From Salinimicrobium sp963709775 (lineage in GTDB: Bacteria; Bacteroidota; Bacteroidia; Flavobacteriales; Flavobacteriaceae), in contig CAVPXS010000017.1 of assembly GCA_963709775.1 (NCBI GenBank), positions 248,001 through 312,000 on the forward strand: a stretch of 64,000 bases of DNA. Reading direction: 5' to 3'. Positions 55,814 to 63,970 of this stretch are shown here, piece by piece. Positions within the stretch are counted from its first letter, which is position 1; each line of letters starts with the position of its first letter. A program made the translations under genes and the position numbers. Below the pieces are notes generated by a model. The model ran no database searches, was not told the DNA's origin, and saw only the letters and a list, made by a program, of their open reading frames with translations.

Positions 55814-58339
55814 CTAAAACTCTCCATCCCCTCCATTGTCTTCACCATTTCCAGAGTTCCGCTCATTACGTCTCTGATCTCTTTTCTGCTGATTAAATCT
55901 GTAAGTAAGGGAAAGGGTAACACTGCGCTGTCTCCACTGGAATTCGCTTTCTCTTTCAAATTCCTCGGTCACAGTGTATGAATCTCTTTTTCGAGAATTT
56001 AACAAATCCCGTACATTAAGCGTAAGAGAAGCTCTTTCATTAAATAATTCCTTACTCAGAGCCATATCAATCATAAATAAGCCTTGAGTTTCTGTTTGTG
56101 CTCCTTCAGTAGCACCTCTGTAAAAGGCATTTGTTTGCCAGTCAACTTTGGCAGGAAGTGTGACTTTTGAACTAAAACGTCCATACCAGCTGGTATTTTT
56201 TGCGCTGTAATCTATGCCATTATAATCTCCATCGGAATCAAACTGGAAGAAGTTTACACTTCCGTTCAAACTTAGCCATTTTGCAGGGTTGTATAATAAT
56301 CCGGCTTCGGCCCCAATACGTTCGGTGGTTGACAGGTTGATAGGAATTGTTCTAATTACCTGTGTCCCGTCAATAGCTGTAGAAATTTGTTCTACCCTTT
56401 CAAAAGAGTCCGTTTCATATTGGTAATATACTGAAGATGTTAAAGTAAGTTTTTCCCATCTTTTAAGGTAGCCAAGATCAAAGGCATCTGAATAAGCCGG
56501 TTGCAAATTAGGATTACCCTGAAAAATGTTGGTCCTGCTGGCTCTTGAAGGGAAGGGGTTTATATACCACCCACGAGGCCTGTTGATCCTCCTGTTGTAA
56601 CCAAGGGTGATATTTTCCTTTTCGTCCAGTTCGTAAATAAGGTTAACAGTAGGGAATAAGTCCAGGTAGTTATTGTCAAAATCTGTATCAATCGGGATTT
56701 TAAATTCCTCCTGTAATTCTTCTTCGGTAAGATCAGACTCTATTAATCCTTTTAACCGGGTGTTTTCAAGCCTTAATCCTAAGAGGAAGGAAAAATCTCC
56801 AAATTTATTACCATACTGGGAATAAAGAGAGTTAACATTCTCGGTATAGGTAAATATGTTAGAAAGAGGATTAAGCTCCAATATACCGGAAGCTTCTTTT
56901 TCCAGCAGGAGTTGATAATCGGTTACTTCTTCTTCAAAGTTTCCACGGTATCCCGCTTCAAACTGTGCATTTTCTCCAATAGGCCTAACATAATCTGCCT
57001 GGATAAGGAACTCATTTTGGGTTTCTTCTGTAAAAGTTTCTTCCAGTGGATAGAAAGGGTCAAGTTTTGTGGTATTTGAAATTATTTTCTCATTTATGTC
57101 ACCAATTTGTGTTTCCTCGTCTCTCTCGTATTGAAGATCGGCTGTCAATTGATGGCCACTGTCATTGAATTTATTGATGTAATTCAAAGCAAACTGGTAA
57201 CTGTTATCATCCTCGATCTCATTTTCTTGCCGAAGTGTTTGCAGTATTCCCTCACCCACAAACTGAGTGCTTTTATTAGAGGTAAGATCCTCGTCCTCTC
57301 CATACCTGTAGAATCCTGTAGCGGTAATCGATGACATATCTGTAATATAATACTCCATTCCCAGGCTGGTATAAAAGTTTCGGTTAAGACGATCCATTCT
57401 TCTGTCCTCAATAAGTCTGTCTGTGACCGGGTCAACTAATTCACCTTCCTCATTGGTGTACTCCAAATAACGAGTATCTGAAAAAACATTTCCGGGAGCG
57501 TCAAAATATCTGAAACCGGTGGTGTTGAAAATATTGAATTTATCGGTCCTAAGATTCACATTGGCCGAAAGTCCTACCTGATCCGGATGTCCTACCTGGG
57601 CTGAAACAGAGCCATTAAAGCCAAGGGTCTTTTCTTTCTTCAGGATGATATTAAGGATTCCCGCTGTGCCCTCTGCGTCATATCTTGCTGAAGGGGAGGT
57701 GATCACTTCAACACGCTCAATAGCATCTGCGGGCAGTTGTGAGAGAACATCTGTATTTCCAAACCCGGCCATGGCCGAAGGTTTTCCGTTAATTAGGATA
57801 CGCACGTTTGCATTTCCTCTCAAACTAATTCCACCTTCGATATCTACAGCTACAGAGGGTACATTATTAAGTGCATCGGCCACTGTGCCTCCTACCGTGG
57901 TAAGGTCTTTTCCTATGTTGTATATTTTTTTGTCGAGCCTAACTTCAACCTGGGTGGTTTCTGCTGTTACAACCACTTCTTTCAGTTCACCGGCGGCCAT
58001 TCCCAATACAATCCGGCCCATTTCAATATCCGAATTGATCTGGCGGGCGGGAAATTTCTTTGGACTAAAACCTATAAATTCTACAGTGATAACATAATTT
58101 CCTTCCGGTACTTCAATAGCAAAGTTTCCCTGCGCATCTGTGATCCCTCCCGTCAGTTTATTAGGGTCATTGGTGCTTTGAAAAGAAATGGTGGCGTATT
58201 CCAGAGGTGTTCCCTGCTCATCGGTCACTTTTCCCGAAACCTCATACTGGGAGCCTTGTGCAAAGGCTGATAAAGAAAGAAGAAAAAAGAAGGAAAAAAA
58301 TAAGGCACTGCAGCGGTGCCGGCTTATGCTCGCAATCAT
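55814..58339 (-). CDS. TonB-dependent-receptor-type outer membrane beta-barrel protein
   Basis: An 841-residue outer-membrane protein. A signal peptide (ends near residue 27, LSAFAQ) leads to a carboxypeptidase-regulatory-like domain (about 32-115; YEVSGKVTDEQGTPLEYATISF). A TonB plug-like region follows (about 120-235; DALNNVPSVAVDIEGGISLRG), then a C-terminal barrel of the OMP_b-brl_3 type (LGYNRRINRPRGW, NPNLQPAYSDAFDLGY). No SusD partner is nearby, so it is not a typical polysaccharide-utilisation SusC; the ligand is unknown. The Arg/Asn/Gly/Asp-rich extreme C terminus after the last strand is unusual. Confidence 0.9.
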   Translation of the reverse strand: MIASISRHRCSALFFSFFFLLSLSAFAQGSQYEVSGKVTDEQGTPLEYATISFQSTNDPNKLTGGITDAQGNFAIEVPEGNYVITVEFIGFSPKKFPARQINSDIEMGRIVLGMAAGELKEVVVTAETTQVEVRLDKKIYNIGKDLTTVGGTVADALNNVPSVAVDIEGGISLRGNANVRILINGKPSAMAGFGNTDVLSQLPADAIERVEVITSPSARYDAEGTAGILNIILKKEKTLGFNGSVSAQVGHPDQVGLSANVNLRTDKFNIFNTTGFRYFDAPGNVFSDTRYLEYTNEEGELVDPVTDRLIEDRRMDRLNRNFYTSLGMEYYITDMSSITATGFYRYGEDEDLTSNKSTQFVGEGILQTLRQENEIEDDNSYQFALNYINKFNDSGHQLTADLQYERDEETQIGDINEKIISNTTKLDPFYPLEETFTEETQNEFLIQADYVRPIGENAQFEAGYRGNFEEEVTDYQLLLEKEASGILELNPLSNIFTYTENVNSLYSQYGNKFGDFSFLLGLRLENTRLKGLIESDLTEEELQEEFKIPIDTDFDNNYLDLFPTVNLIYELDEKENITLGYNRRINRPRGWYINPFPSRASRTNIFQGNPNLQPAYSDAFDLGYLKRWEKLTLTSSVYYQYETDSFERVEQISTAIDGTQVIRTIPINLSTTERIGAEAGLLYNPAKWLSLNGSVNFFQFDSDGDYNGIDYSAKNTSWYGRFSSKVTLPAKVDWQTNAFYRGATEGAQTETQGLFMIDMALSKELFNERASLTLNVRDLLNSRKRDSYTVTEEFERESEFQWRQRSVTLSLTYRFNQQKRDQRRNERNSGNGEDNGGDGEF

Positions 58340-58525
58340 ATTTGGTTTTTATTCTTGGACAGCTAAAAAACCAAATGGTTTAATTTTTTCTCAAAAAAAA
58401 TAAACATTTTTTATAAACCACTGTTTAACAAGGAGTTAGAGTGTAGTCATCAAATGGATATACGGGTGCCTAAAAATTAAATCTCTGCAGGAAATTATGC
58501 CTTCTGCCAAAGCGAAGTTTGCTTT

Positions 58526-58870
58526 TTAAGCAATAAGATCTTCAATATTGGAGGCCGGTCGTCCAACTACGGCTTTGTTATCGGTTTCTACCACCGGGCG
58601 CTGAATAAGTTTAGGATGTTCTGCCATTATCCTTATCAATTCTTTGTCGCTGAGGTCCCGGTCGCGATAATTTTCTTTCCAGATCTTTTCTTCAGTCCGC
58701 ACCAGTTCAATAGGAGCCATGTTCAGTTTCTGAAGAAGATCTGCAATTTCTTTTTCACTTAGCGGTTCCTTCAGGTATTCCCTAATCTCAAAATCCTTTC
58801 CAGATTCTTTCAGGATCTCCAGCCCTTCCCTTGATTTTCTGCATCTGGCGTTGTGGTAAATCTTTAGCAT
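58526..58870 (-). CDS. ArsC-family reductase (arsenate reductase/Spx-like fold)
   Basis: A 114-residue thioredoxin-fold protein of the glutaredoxin-type ArsC family: catalytic Cys10 in YHNARCRKSREGL, the EYLKEPLSEKEI segment, the RTEEKIWKENY helix and the C-terminal LIQRPVVETDNKAVVGRP, typical of the family. Whether it reduces arsenate or another substrate is not shown; there are no arsenic-resistance neighbours. Confidence 0.88.
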   Translation of the reverse strand: MLKIYHNARCRKSREGLEILKESGKDFEIREYLKEPLSEKEIADLLQKLNMAPIELVRTEEKIWKENYRDRDLSDKELIRIMAEHPKLIQRPVVETDNKAVVGRPASNIEDLIA

Positions 58871-58873
58871 TAT

Positions 58874-58982
58874 TCTTTAGTTATAAGTGATTTCTGTTTT
58901 TCTGTTGCCTGTTGCGGGTCACCAGTTTCTTGTTGCCAGTTGCTGATTCATTAATTTTGAACCTTGAACCTTAAACTTTAAA
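58874..58982. repeat. Degenerate heptad repeats between arsC and prfB
   Basis: Tandem, imperfect short words: TTGCC..GTTGC..CACCAGTTTCTTGTTGCCAGTTGC over the first half, then CTTGAACCTTGAACC-TTAAAC-TTTAAAC at about 58959-58982. No ORF or hairpin. Similar words recur in intergenic DNA at 44409-44424. Confidence 0.5.
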
Positions 58983-60078
58983 CTATTCGATTTTTTGTCC
59001 CATCATCATGAGAAAGGCTTTAAGGAACTGGTTGATATCTCCGTCCATCACCGAATCTACATTTCCGGTTTCTTCGCCGGTTCGCACATCCTTCACCAGT
59101 TTATATGGGTGCATCACGTAATTTCTAATCTGCGACCCCCACTCAATCTTCATCTTTGAATCCTCAATTTCCCTTCGCTGTGCCTGTTGCTTCTGAAGTT
59201 CAATTTCATAAAGCTGACTCTTAAGCAACTGCATTGCCTTGGTCTTGTTATCCAATTGAGAACGGGTTTCAGAATTTTCTACCACAATTCCCGAAGGAGC
59301 GTGACGAAGCCTTACGGCGGTTTCAACCTTGTTCACATTTTGTCCTCCCGCACCCGAAGATCTCATGGTTTCCCAGGAAATATCTGCAGGATTGATGTCA
59401 ATTTCGATAGTGTCATCGGCTAAAGGATAAACATAGACGCTTGCAAAGGAAGTATGTCTTTTGGCGTTACTGTCAAAAGGAGAGATTCTCACCAGGCGAT
59501 GCACCCCGTTTTCCCCTTTTAGCCACCCAAAGGCAAATTCTCCTTCTATTTCAATGGTGACGGTTTTTATTCCGGCAACTTCCCCGGCCTGGTAATTGAG
59601 CTCGCGCACAGAGTAGCCGCGATCTTCGGCCCAGCGCAGGTACATTCGCATAAGCATTTCTGCCCAGTCGCAACTCTCGGTACCACCGGCACCGGCAGTT
59701 ACCTGAAGAACCGCACTCAGGTTGTCTCCTTCTTCAGAAAGCATGTTTTTAAATTCCAGGTCCTCAATTAAAGTTCTGGATTTCTCATGTCTTTCCTCGA
59801 CGTCTTCGGCGGTGGCTTCCCCTTCTTTGTAGAATTCAAAAATCACTTCGAGGTCGTCCACAAGAGTGACTGCCTCTTCATAATCATCAACCCATTTTTT
59901 TTGGGAATTGAGTTCTTTTAGAAGAAGTTCAGCCTTTTTTGGATCGTTCCAGAAGTCGGGTGCCAGGGTTTTTTCCTGGAGATTGGATATCTCTATTTTT
60001 TTGGCATCAACGTCAAAGATACCTCCTTAACGCAACCAGGCGATCTTTGAGATCTTTAATAGTATCTATAGTAAGCAT
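58983..60078 (-). CDS. prfB: Peptide chain release factor 2 with programmed +1 frameshift
   Basis: Recognises UGA and UAA stop codons. The reading starts at the ATG at 60078 (LTIDTIKDLKDRLVALRRYL) and meets an in-frame TGA at 60013-60015. A +1 shift at CTT-TGA-C continues with DVDAKKIEISN to the end at 58983, giving about 364 residues. The peptidyl-hydrolase GGQ motif is in SSGAGGQNVNKVETAVRL. RF2's stop-codon motif lies upstream in the same domain. The leading -7 box is 15 nt upstream. The autoregulation is the well-known RF2 mechanism: low RF2 slows reading of the TGA and favours the shift. Confidence 0.97.
60011..60027 (-). promoter_or_regulatory. prfB programmed frameshift signal
   Basis: On the minus strand: an internal Shine-Dalgarno-like AGGAGGT (60021-60027), a short spacer, then CTT-TGA-C (60012-60018). 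This is the canonical RF2 site, preserved although other genes here show little sign of Shine-Dalgarno sequences. Confidence 0.95.
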
Positions 60079-60092
60079 ACTTGAATTTTCAA

Positions 60093-60100
60093 CAAAAATA
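60093..60100 (-). promoter_or_regulatory. -7 box for prfB
   Basis: Minus-strand TATTTTTG, exact consensus, 15 nt before the prfB ATG. Confidence 0.55.
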
Positions 60101-60213
60101 GAATTTATGAGGGTTCCCGGAAACTATTTTACGAATATTTTATAGTTTTATACACCTTCAAAAATGCCGGTTTCCGGCTCTTTTTCTGAAGGTCAAACGT
60201 TTAAAATTAAATC

Positions 60214-61242
60214 ATGAAAGAAATAGATCTTAGAAGTGACACAGTCACTAAACCTACTGAAGGTATGATGCAGGCTATTATCAACGCCGAAGTAGGGGAT
60301 GATGTTTATAAAGAAGACCCCACAGTAAATAAGCTGGAAAGAAAACTGGCCGATATGTTCGGAATGGATGAAGCACTTTTCTTTCCTACCGGAAGTATGG
60401 CAAACCAGGCGGCCATTAAGCTGCACACCCAACCGGCCGATCAATTAATTTGTGATAAATGGGCTCACGTTTATAATTATGAAGGAGGTGGCGCTTCCTT
60501 TAACAGCGGAGTTTCCTGCAAATTGGTGGACGGGGACCGCGGAATGATAACTGCAGCCCAGGTGGAGGAAAATATCAATCCTCCCGACTTTTATCATAGT
60601 CCGCTTACCACACTCGTATGTCTGGAAAACACAACAAATAAGGGTGGCGGAGCCTGTTATGATTTTGAAGAGATTAAAAGGATTAGAAAGGTATGTGATG
60701 AGCATAATCTTGGCTTACACCTGGATGGCGCACGACTTTTTAATGCTCTTGTTGCCAAAAAAGAAGATCCTAAGGAGTACGGGAAGGTGTTTGATACAGT
60801 TTCCGTCTGTCTCTCCAAGGGGCTGGGAACTCCGCTGGGAACTGTGCTTATAGGGAACAAAAAAGTTATGAAAAATGCCATGCGGGTGAGAAAAGTTCTT
60901 GGTGGCGGAATGCGCCAGATAGGTTTTATGGCCGCTGCCGGAATCTATGCTCTTGATAACCACGTGGAGCGTTTAGCCGAAGATCACAAAAGAGCTTCAG
61001 AAATTGGCAGAACCCTAAAAGAGCAAAGTTATATTGGGGAAGTAGAGCCTGTTGAGACAAATATTGTCATTTTCTATTTAAAAAATGCTTCAGATGAAGC
61101 TGCTTTTATGAAAGCTCTTCAGAAGGAGAATATAAGGATTAGCAATATGGGACAGGGGAAACTAAGAGTGGTTACTCACCTGGATTATTCCGAAGAAATG
61201 CATCAAAGATTTCTGGAGGTATTGAGAGGAATAGAATTATAA
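60214..61242 (+). CDS. ltaE: Low-specificity threonine aldolase / GntG-type PLP aldolase
   Basis: PLP enzyme cleaving threonine or allo-threonine to glycine and acetaldehyde. A 342-residue protein with DLRSDTVTKPTEGM at the N terminus, then YKEDPTVNKLERKLADMFG and EALFFPTGSMANQAA. The PLP-binding Asp region is LHLDGARLFNA, and the Schiff-base Lys is in VCLSKGLGTPLG (Lys near residue 200). Stand-alone gene between prfB (divergent) and a terminator with an embedded palindrome. Confidence 0.94.
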   Translation: MKEIDLRSDTVTKPTEGMMQAIINAEVGDDVYKEDPTVNKLERKLADMFGMDEALFFPTGSMANQAAIKLHTQPADQLICDKWAHVYNYEGGGASFNSGVSCKLVDGDRGMITAAQVEENINPPDFYHSPLTTLVCLENTTNKGGGACYDFEEIKRIRKVCDEHNLGLHLDGARLFNALVAKKEDPKEYGKVFDTVSVCLSKGLGTPLGTVLIGNKKVMKNAMRVRKVLGGGMRQIGFMAAAGIYALDNHVERLAEDHKRASEIGRTLKEQSYIGEVEPVETNIVIFYLKNASDEAAFMKALQKENIRISNMGQGKLRVVTHLDYSEEMHQRFLEVLRGIEL

Positions 61243-61286
61243 AAAATTACCCGTCAAAAATGTCATTTTTGGCGGGTAATTTTTTT
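61241..61286. terminator. Terminator between ltaE and ybaB containing palindrome copy D
   Basis: Long hairpin starting in the ltaE stop codon: AAAAAATTACCCG, then TCAAAAATG-T-CATTTTTGG (61254-61272), then CGGGTAATTTTTT. Outer arms of about 13 bp enclose the palindrome as the apical stem; T-runs face both ways. Confidence 0.88.
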
Positions 61287-61357
61287 AGACTGTAGTCTTT
61301 AGGTGGTAGACGGTAGATTCAAGAGTTGTCTCAAATCTCAAGTCTCGTATCTAATAT

Positions 61358-61687
61358 CTATTGACCAAGCATATCATTCATCCCGGGAATATCGGGCATT
61401 CCTTCTTTTGCAACGGCTGCAAGTTCGGCTTCATTTACCTCGGTGGCACGGGCAACGGCTTTATTAATGGTTAGCACCAGGTAATCTTCCAGCTGTTCCT
61501 TATCTTCAAGAAGTTCATCGGCAATTTCGATGTTCTTGATCTCACGGCTTGCGGTAATTGTTACTTTTAGAAGTCCGTCGGCAGACTGCTCATCGAGCAT
61601 TACGGTTTTTAACCTTTCTTTAGTTTCTTCAACTTTTTTCTGGGTCTCTTTGATCTTATTCATCATGCCCATCATATCTCCAAACAT
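61358..61687 (-). CDS. YbaB/EbfC nucleoid-associated protein
   Basis: A 109-residue DNA-binding protein with the family layout: Met-rich start (FGDMMGMMNKIKE), a long amphipathic helix, a VTITASREIKNIEI strand region, and LEDYLVLTINKAVARATEVNE. In many bacteria ybaB sits beside dnaX; here dnaX is 36 kb away. The C-terminal PDIPGMNDMLGQ tail is typical. Confidence 0.93.
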   Translation of the reverse strand: MFGDMMGMMNKIKETQKKVEETKERLKTVMLDEQSADGLLKVTITASREIKNIEIADELLEDKEQLEDYLVLTINKAVARATEVNEAELAAVAKEGMPDIPGMNDMLGQ

Positions 61688-61709
61688 AGTGTCATTTTTA
61701 TGGTTGTAA

Positions 61710-61717
61710 CAAAATTA
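61710..61717 (-). promoter_or_regulatory. -7 box for ybaB
   Basis: Minus-strand TAATTTTG, exact consensus, 23 nt before the start. Confidence 0.55.
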
Positions 61718-61779
61718 CCTAAAAAGGTCATATTAGAGAACTTATAGATACAGTTTTAAGTTTTCTTTATTAGAAATCG

Positions 61780-61787
61780 TAACTTTG
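61780..61787 (+). promoter_or_regulatory. -7 box for the S9 peptidase
   Basis: TAACTTTG, exact consensus, 18 nt before the ATG at 61805. Confidence 0.6.
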
Positions 61788-61804
61788 CAGCCGGTAAAAT
61801 TAAG

Positions 61805-63883
61805 ATGGGAAAAATGAAAGTTGCTGCTAAAGAAATAATTGCTCCGCGGATCAAAAAAGTTCCGGTAAAGCTTGAAAAACATGGAGATGTGCGTACAGAT
61901 GACTACTTCTGGCTGCGCGAACGTGACAACCCCGAAGTTCTGGATTACCTAACGCGGGAAAATATTTATAATGATGAAATGACGGCTCATACCAAGGAGC
62001 TGCAGGAAAATCTTTTTCAGGAGGTAAAGAAAAGGATAAAAGAGGATGACTCTTCTGTTCCATATAAACTGAATGGCTACTGGTATATCACGCGTTTCGA
62101 AAAAGGGAAAGATTATCCTATCTATTCACGAAAAAAGGAAACACTTGATGCCCCCGAAGAAATACTCTTTGATGTAAATGAAATGGCGAAAGGTCACGAC
62201 TATTACAGGTTAAGCGGCCTAAGCGTAAGCCCTAATAATAAACTGATCTCCTATGCGGTAGATACAGTTAGCCGAAGAAAATATACGATCTATATTAAGA
62301 ACCTGGAGACAGGGGAAATTTATCCCGAAAGGATACACAATACTACCGGTGGCGCTACATGGGCAAATGATAACAAAACCCTTTTTTATGCCCGGAAGGA
62401 TGAAGAAACCCTTCGCAGTAACAAGATCTTTAAACACCATTTTGGAACCAAAGCTAAAGATGACGAGCTAGTTTTCTTTGAGGAAGATGAAACCTTTCAC
62501 ACTTACGTTTATAAATCAAAATCTCATCGTTACATAATAATAGGATCTGATAGTACCTTAACTTCGGAATATCGCTTTATTGCTGCCGATGATCCCGATG
62601 GGGAAGTGCAGATTGTACAGCCAAGAATGAGAGGGGTGGAATATAGTATCGCTCACTACAGGGATTGTTTTTATATCCTTACCAATTTGGATGGGGCTAC
62701 CAATTTTAAATTAATGAAAGCTCCTGTTCATAATCCGGGAATGGAGAACTGGCAAGAGGTGATCCCACACCGGGAAGATGTACTTCTGGAGGATATAGAC
62801 CTGTTTAGGGAATACCTGGTGGTAAGTGAAAGAAGTGAGGGATTGAACAAGATCCATATTCGCAGATGGGATGGCACAGATTCTTACTTTTTGCCGTTCG
62901 ACAACGAAACTTATACCGCACTTACCGGTACCAACCCCGATTTTGATACAGAGATCCTTAGGTACATGTACAATTCTTTGACAACTCCTACCCAGGTCGT
63001 TGATTTCAATATGCGCACCAAAGAAAAAGATGTCAAGAAGGAACTAGAGGTCCTGGGAGGGAAGTTTAAAAAAGAGAATTACGTTTCCGATCGTATTTGG
63101 GCAACTGCCCAGGATGGAACTAAGATCCCGATGACCCTTGTCTATAAAAAGGATCTTAAAAAAGACGGAACAAATCCCGTTTTACAATATGCATATGGCT
63201 CTTACGGTTCTACCATTGATCCATACTTCTCCAATGTTCGATTAAGTCTTCTGGATCGCGGTTTTATCTTTGTCATAGCTCATGTGAGAGGTGGGGAATA
63301 TCTCGGTCGGCAGTGGTATGATAACGGTAAACTTTTGAAAAAGAAGAACACCTTTACAGATTTTATAGATTGTACCAGGCATCTGCTTCAGGAGAATTAT
63401 ACTTCCAGTGAACATATGTACGCAAGTGGAGGTTCGGCCGGCGGATTGTTAATGGGAGCAATAGCCAACATGGCTCCGCAGCTATACAAAGGTATTATTG
63501 CGTCGGTTCCATTTGTAGATGTCGTAACGACAATGCTGGATGAAACCATTCCTTTGACCACCGGGGAATATGATGAATGGGGAAATCCAAATGATCCTGA
63601 GTACTATTTCTATATGAAATCCTACTCGCCTTATGATAATGTCATTGCGCAGGACTATCCGCACATGCTGGTTACCACAGGTTTACATGACTCGCAGGTG
63701 CAGTACTGGGAGCCGGCGAAGTGGGTGGCGAAATTGAGGGAGTTAAAGACCGATTCGAATAAACTACTTTTTCATACCAATATGGACGCGGGCCATGGAG
63801 GAGCATCAGGACGATTTGAGGCTTTAAGGGAAGTAGCCGAAGAGTATGCATTTCTCCTCGATTTAGAGGGAATCCGCGAATAA
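61805..63883 (+). CDS. S9 family peptidase (oligopeptidase B-like)
   Basis: Prolyl-oligopeptidase-family serine peptidase, 692 residues, no signal peptide, so cytoplasmic. The N-terminal part (about 1-410) is the seven-blade propeller, opening with the DDYFWLRERDNPEVLDYL motif. The C-terminal alpha/beta hydrolase holds the nucleophile Ser544 in SGGSAGGLLMG, the acidic residue in TGLHDSQVQYWEP and the His in DAGHGGASGRF. An RDNPEVLDYL-type start and acidic pocket residues suggest oligopeptidase B (cleaves after Lys/Arg), but the specificity is inferred. Confidence 0.93.
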   Translation: MGKMKVAAKEIIAPRIKKVPVKLEKHGDVRTDDYFWLRERDNPEVLDYLTRENIYNDEMTAHTKELQENLFQEVKKRIKEDDSSVPYKLNGYWYITRFEKGKDYPIYSRKKETLDAPEEILFDVNEMAKGHDYYRLSGLSVSPNNKLISYAVDTVSRRKYTIYIKNLETGEIYPERIHNTTGGATWANDNKTLFYARKDEETLRSNKIFKHHFGTKAKDDELVFFEEDETFHTYVYKSKSHRYIIIGSDSTLTSEYRFIAADDPDGEVQIVQPRMRGVEYSIAHYRDCFYILTNLDGATNFKLMKAPVHNPGMENWQEVIPHREDVLLEDIDLFREYLVVSERSEGLNKIHIRRWDGTDSYFLPFDNETYTALTGTNPDFDTEILRYMYNSLTTPTQVVDFNMRTKEKDVKKELEVLGGKFKKENYVSDRIWATAQDGTKIPMTLVYKKDLKKDGTNPVLQYAYGSYGSTIDPYFSNVRLSLLDRGFIFVIAHVRGGEYLGRQWYDNGKLLKKKNTFTDFIDCTRHLLQENYTSSEHMYASGGSAGGLLMGAIANMAPQLYKGIIASVPFVDVVTTMLDETIPLTTGEYDEWGNPNDPEYYFYMKSYSPYDNVIAQDYPHMLVTTGLHDSQVQYWEPAKWVAKLRELKTDSNKLLFHTNMDAGHGGASGRFEALREVAEEYAFLLDLEGIRE

Positions 63884-63898
63884 TTAAAATATTTGACT

Positions 63899-63949
63899 TA
63901 AATTTGCTTCGTTTGTGATCGCATTCGGAATAAAATTTCTGAATGCGAT
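63899..63949 (+). promoter_or_regulatory. -7 box followed by a hairpin, leader of the last gene
   Basis: TAAATTTG at 63899-63906 is an exact -7 box. An inverted repeat ATCGCATTC / GAATGCGAT (63918-63926 with 63941-63949) follows, then the ATG at 63971. The hairpin could be the S9 peptidase terminator (no strong T-run) or part of the next gene's 5' leader; with the promoter ahead of it, the leader reading is favoured slightly. Confidence 0.45.
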
Positions 63950-63970
63950 TATTGTAAATAACTTCAATTT

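Noticed and set aside
58983..59861. ATG at 59861 as the start of release factor 2
   Set aside because: Homology extends upstream through the frameshift site to an ATG at 60078; the shorter start would drop the N-terminal domain.
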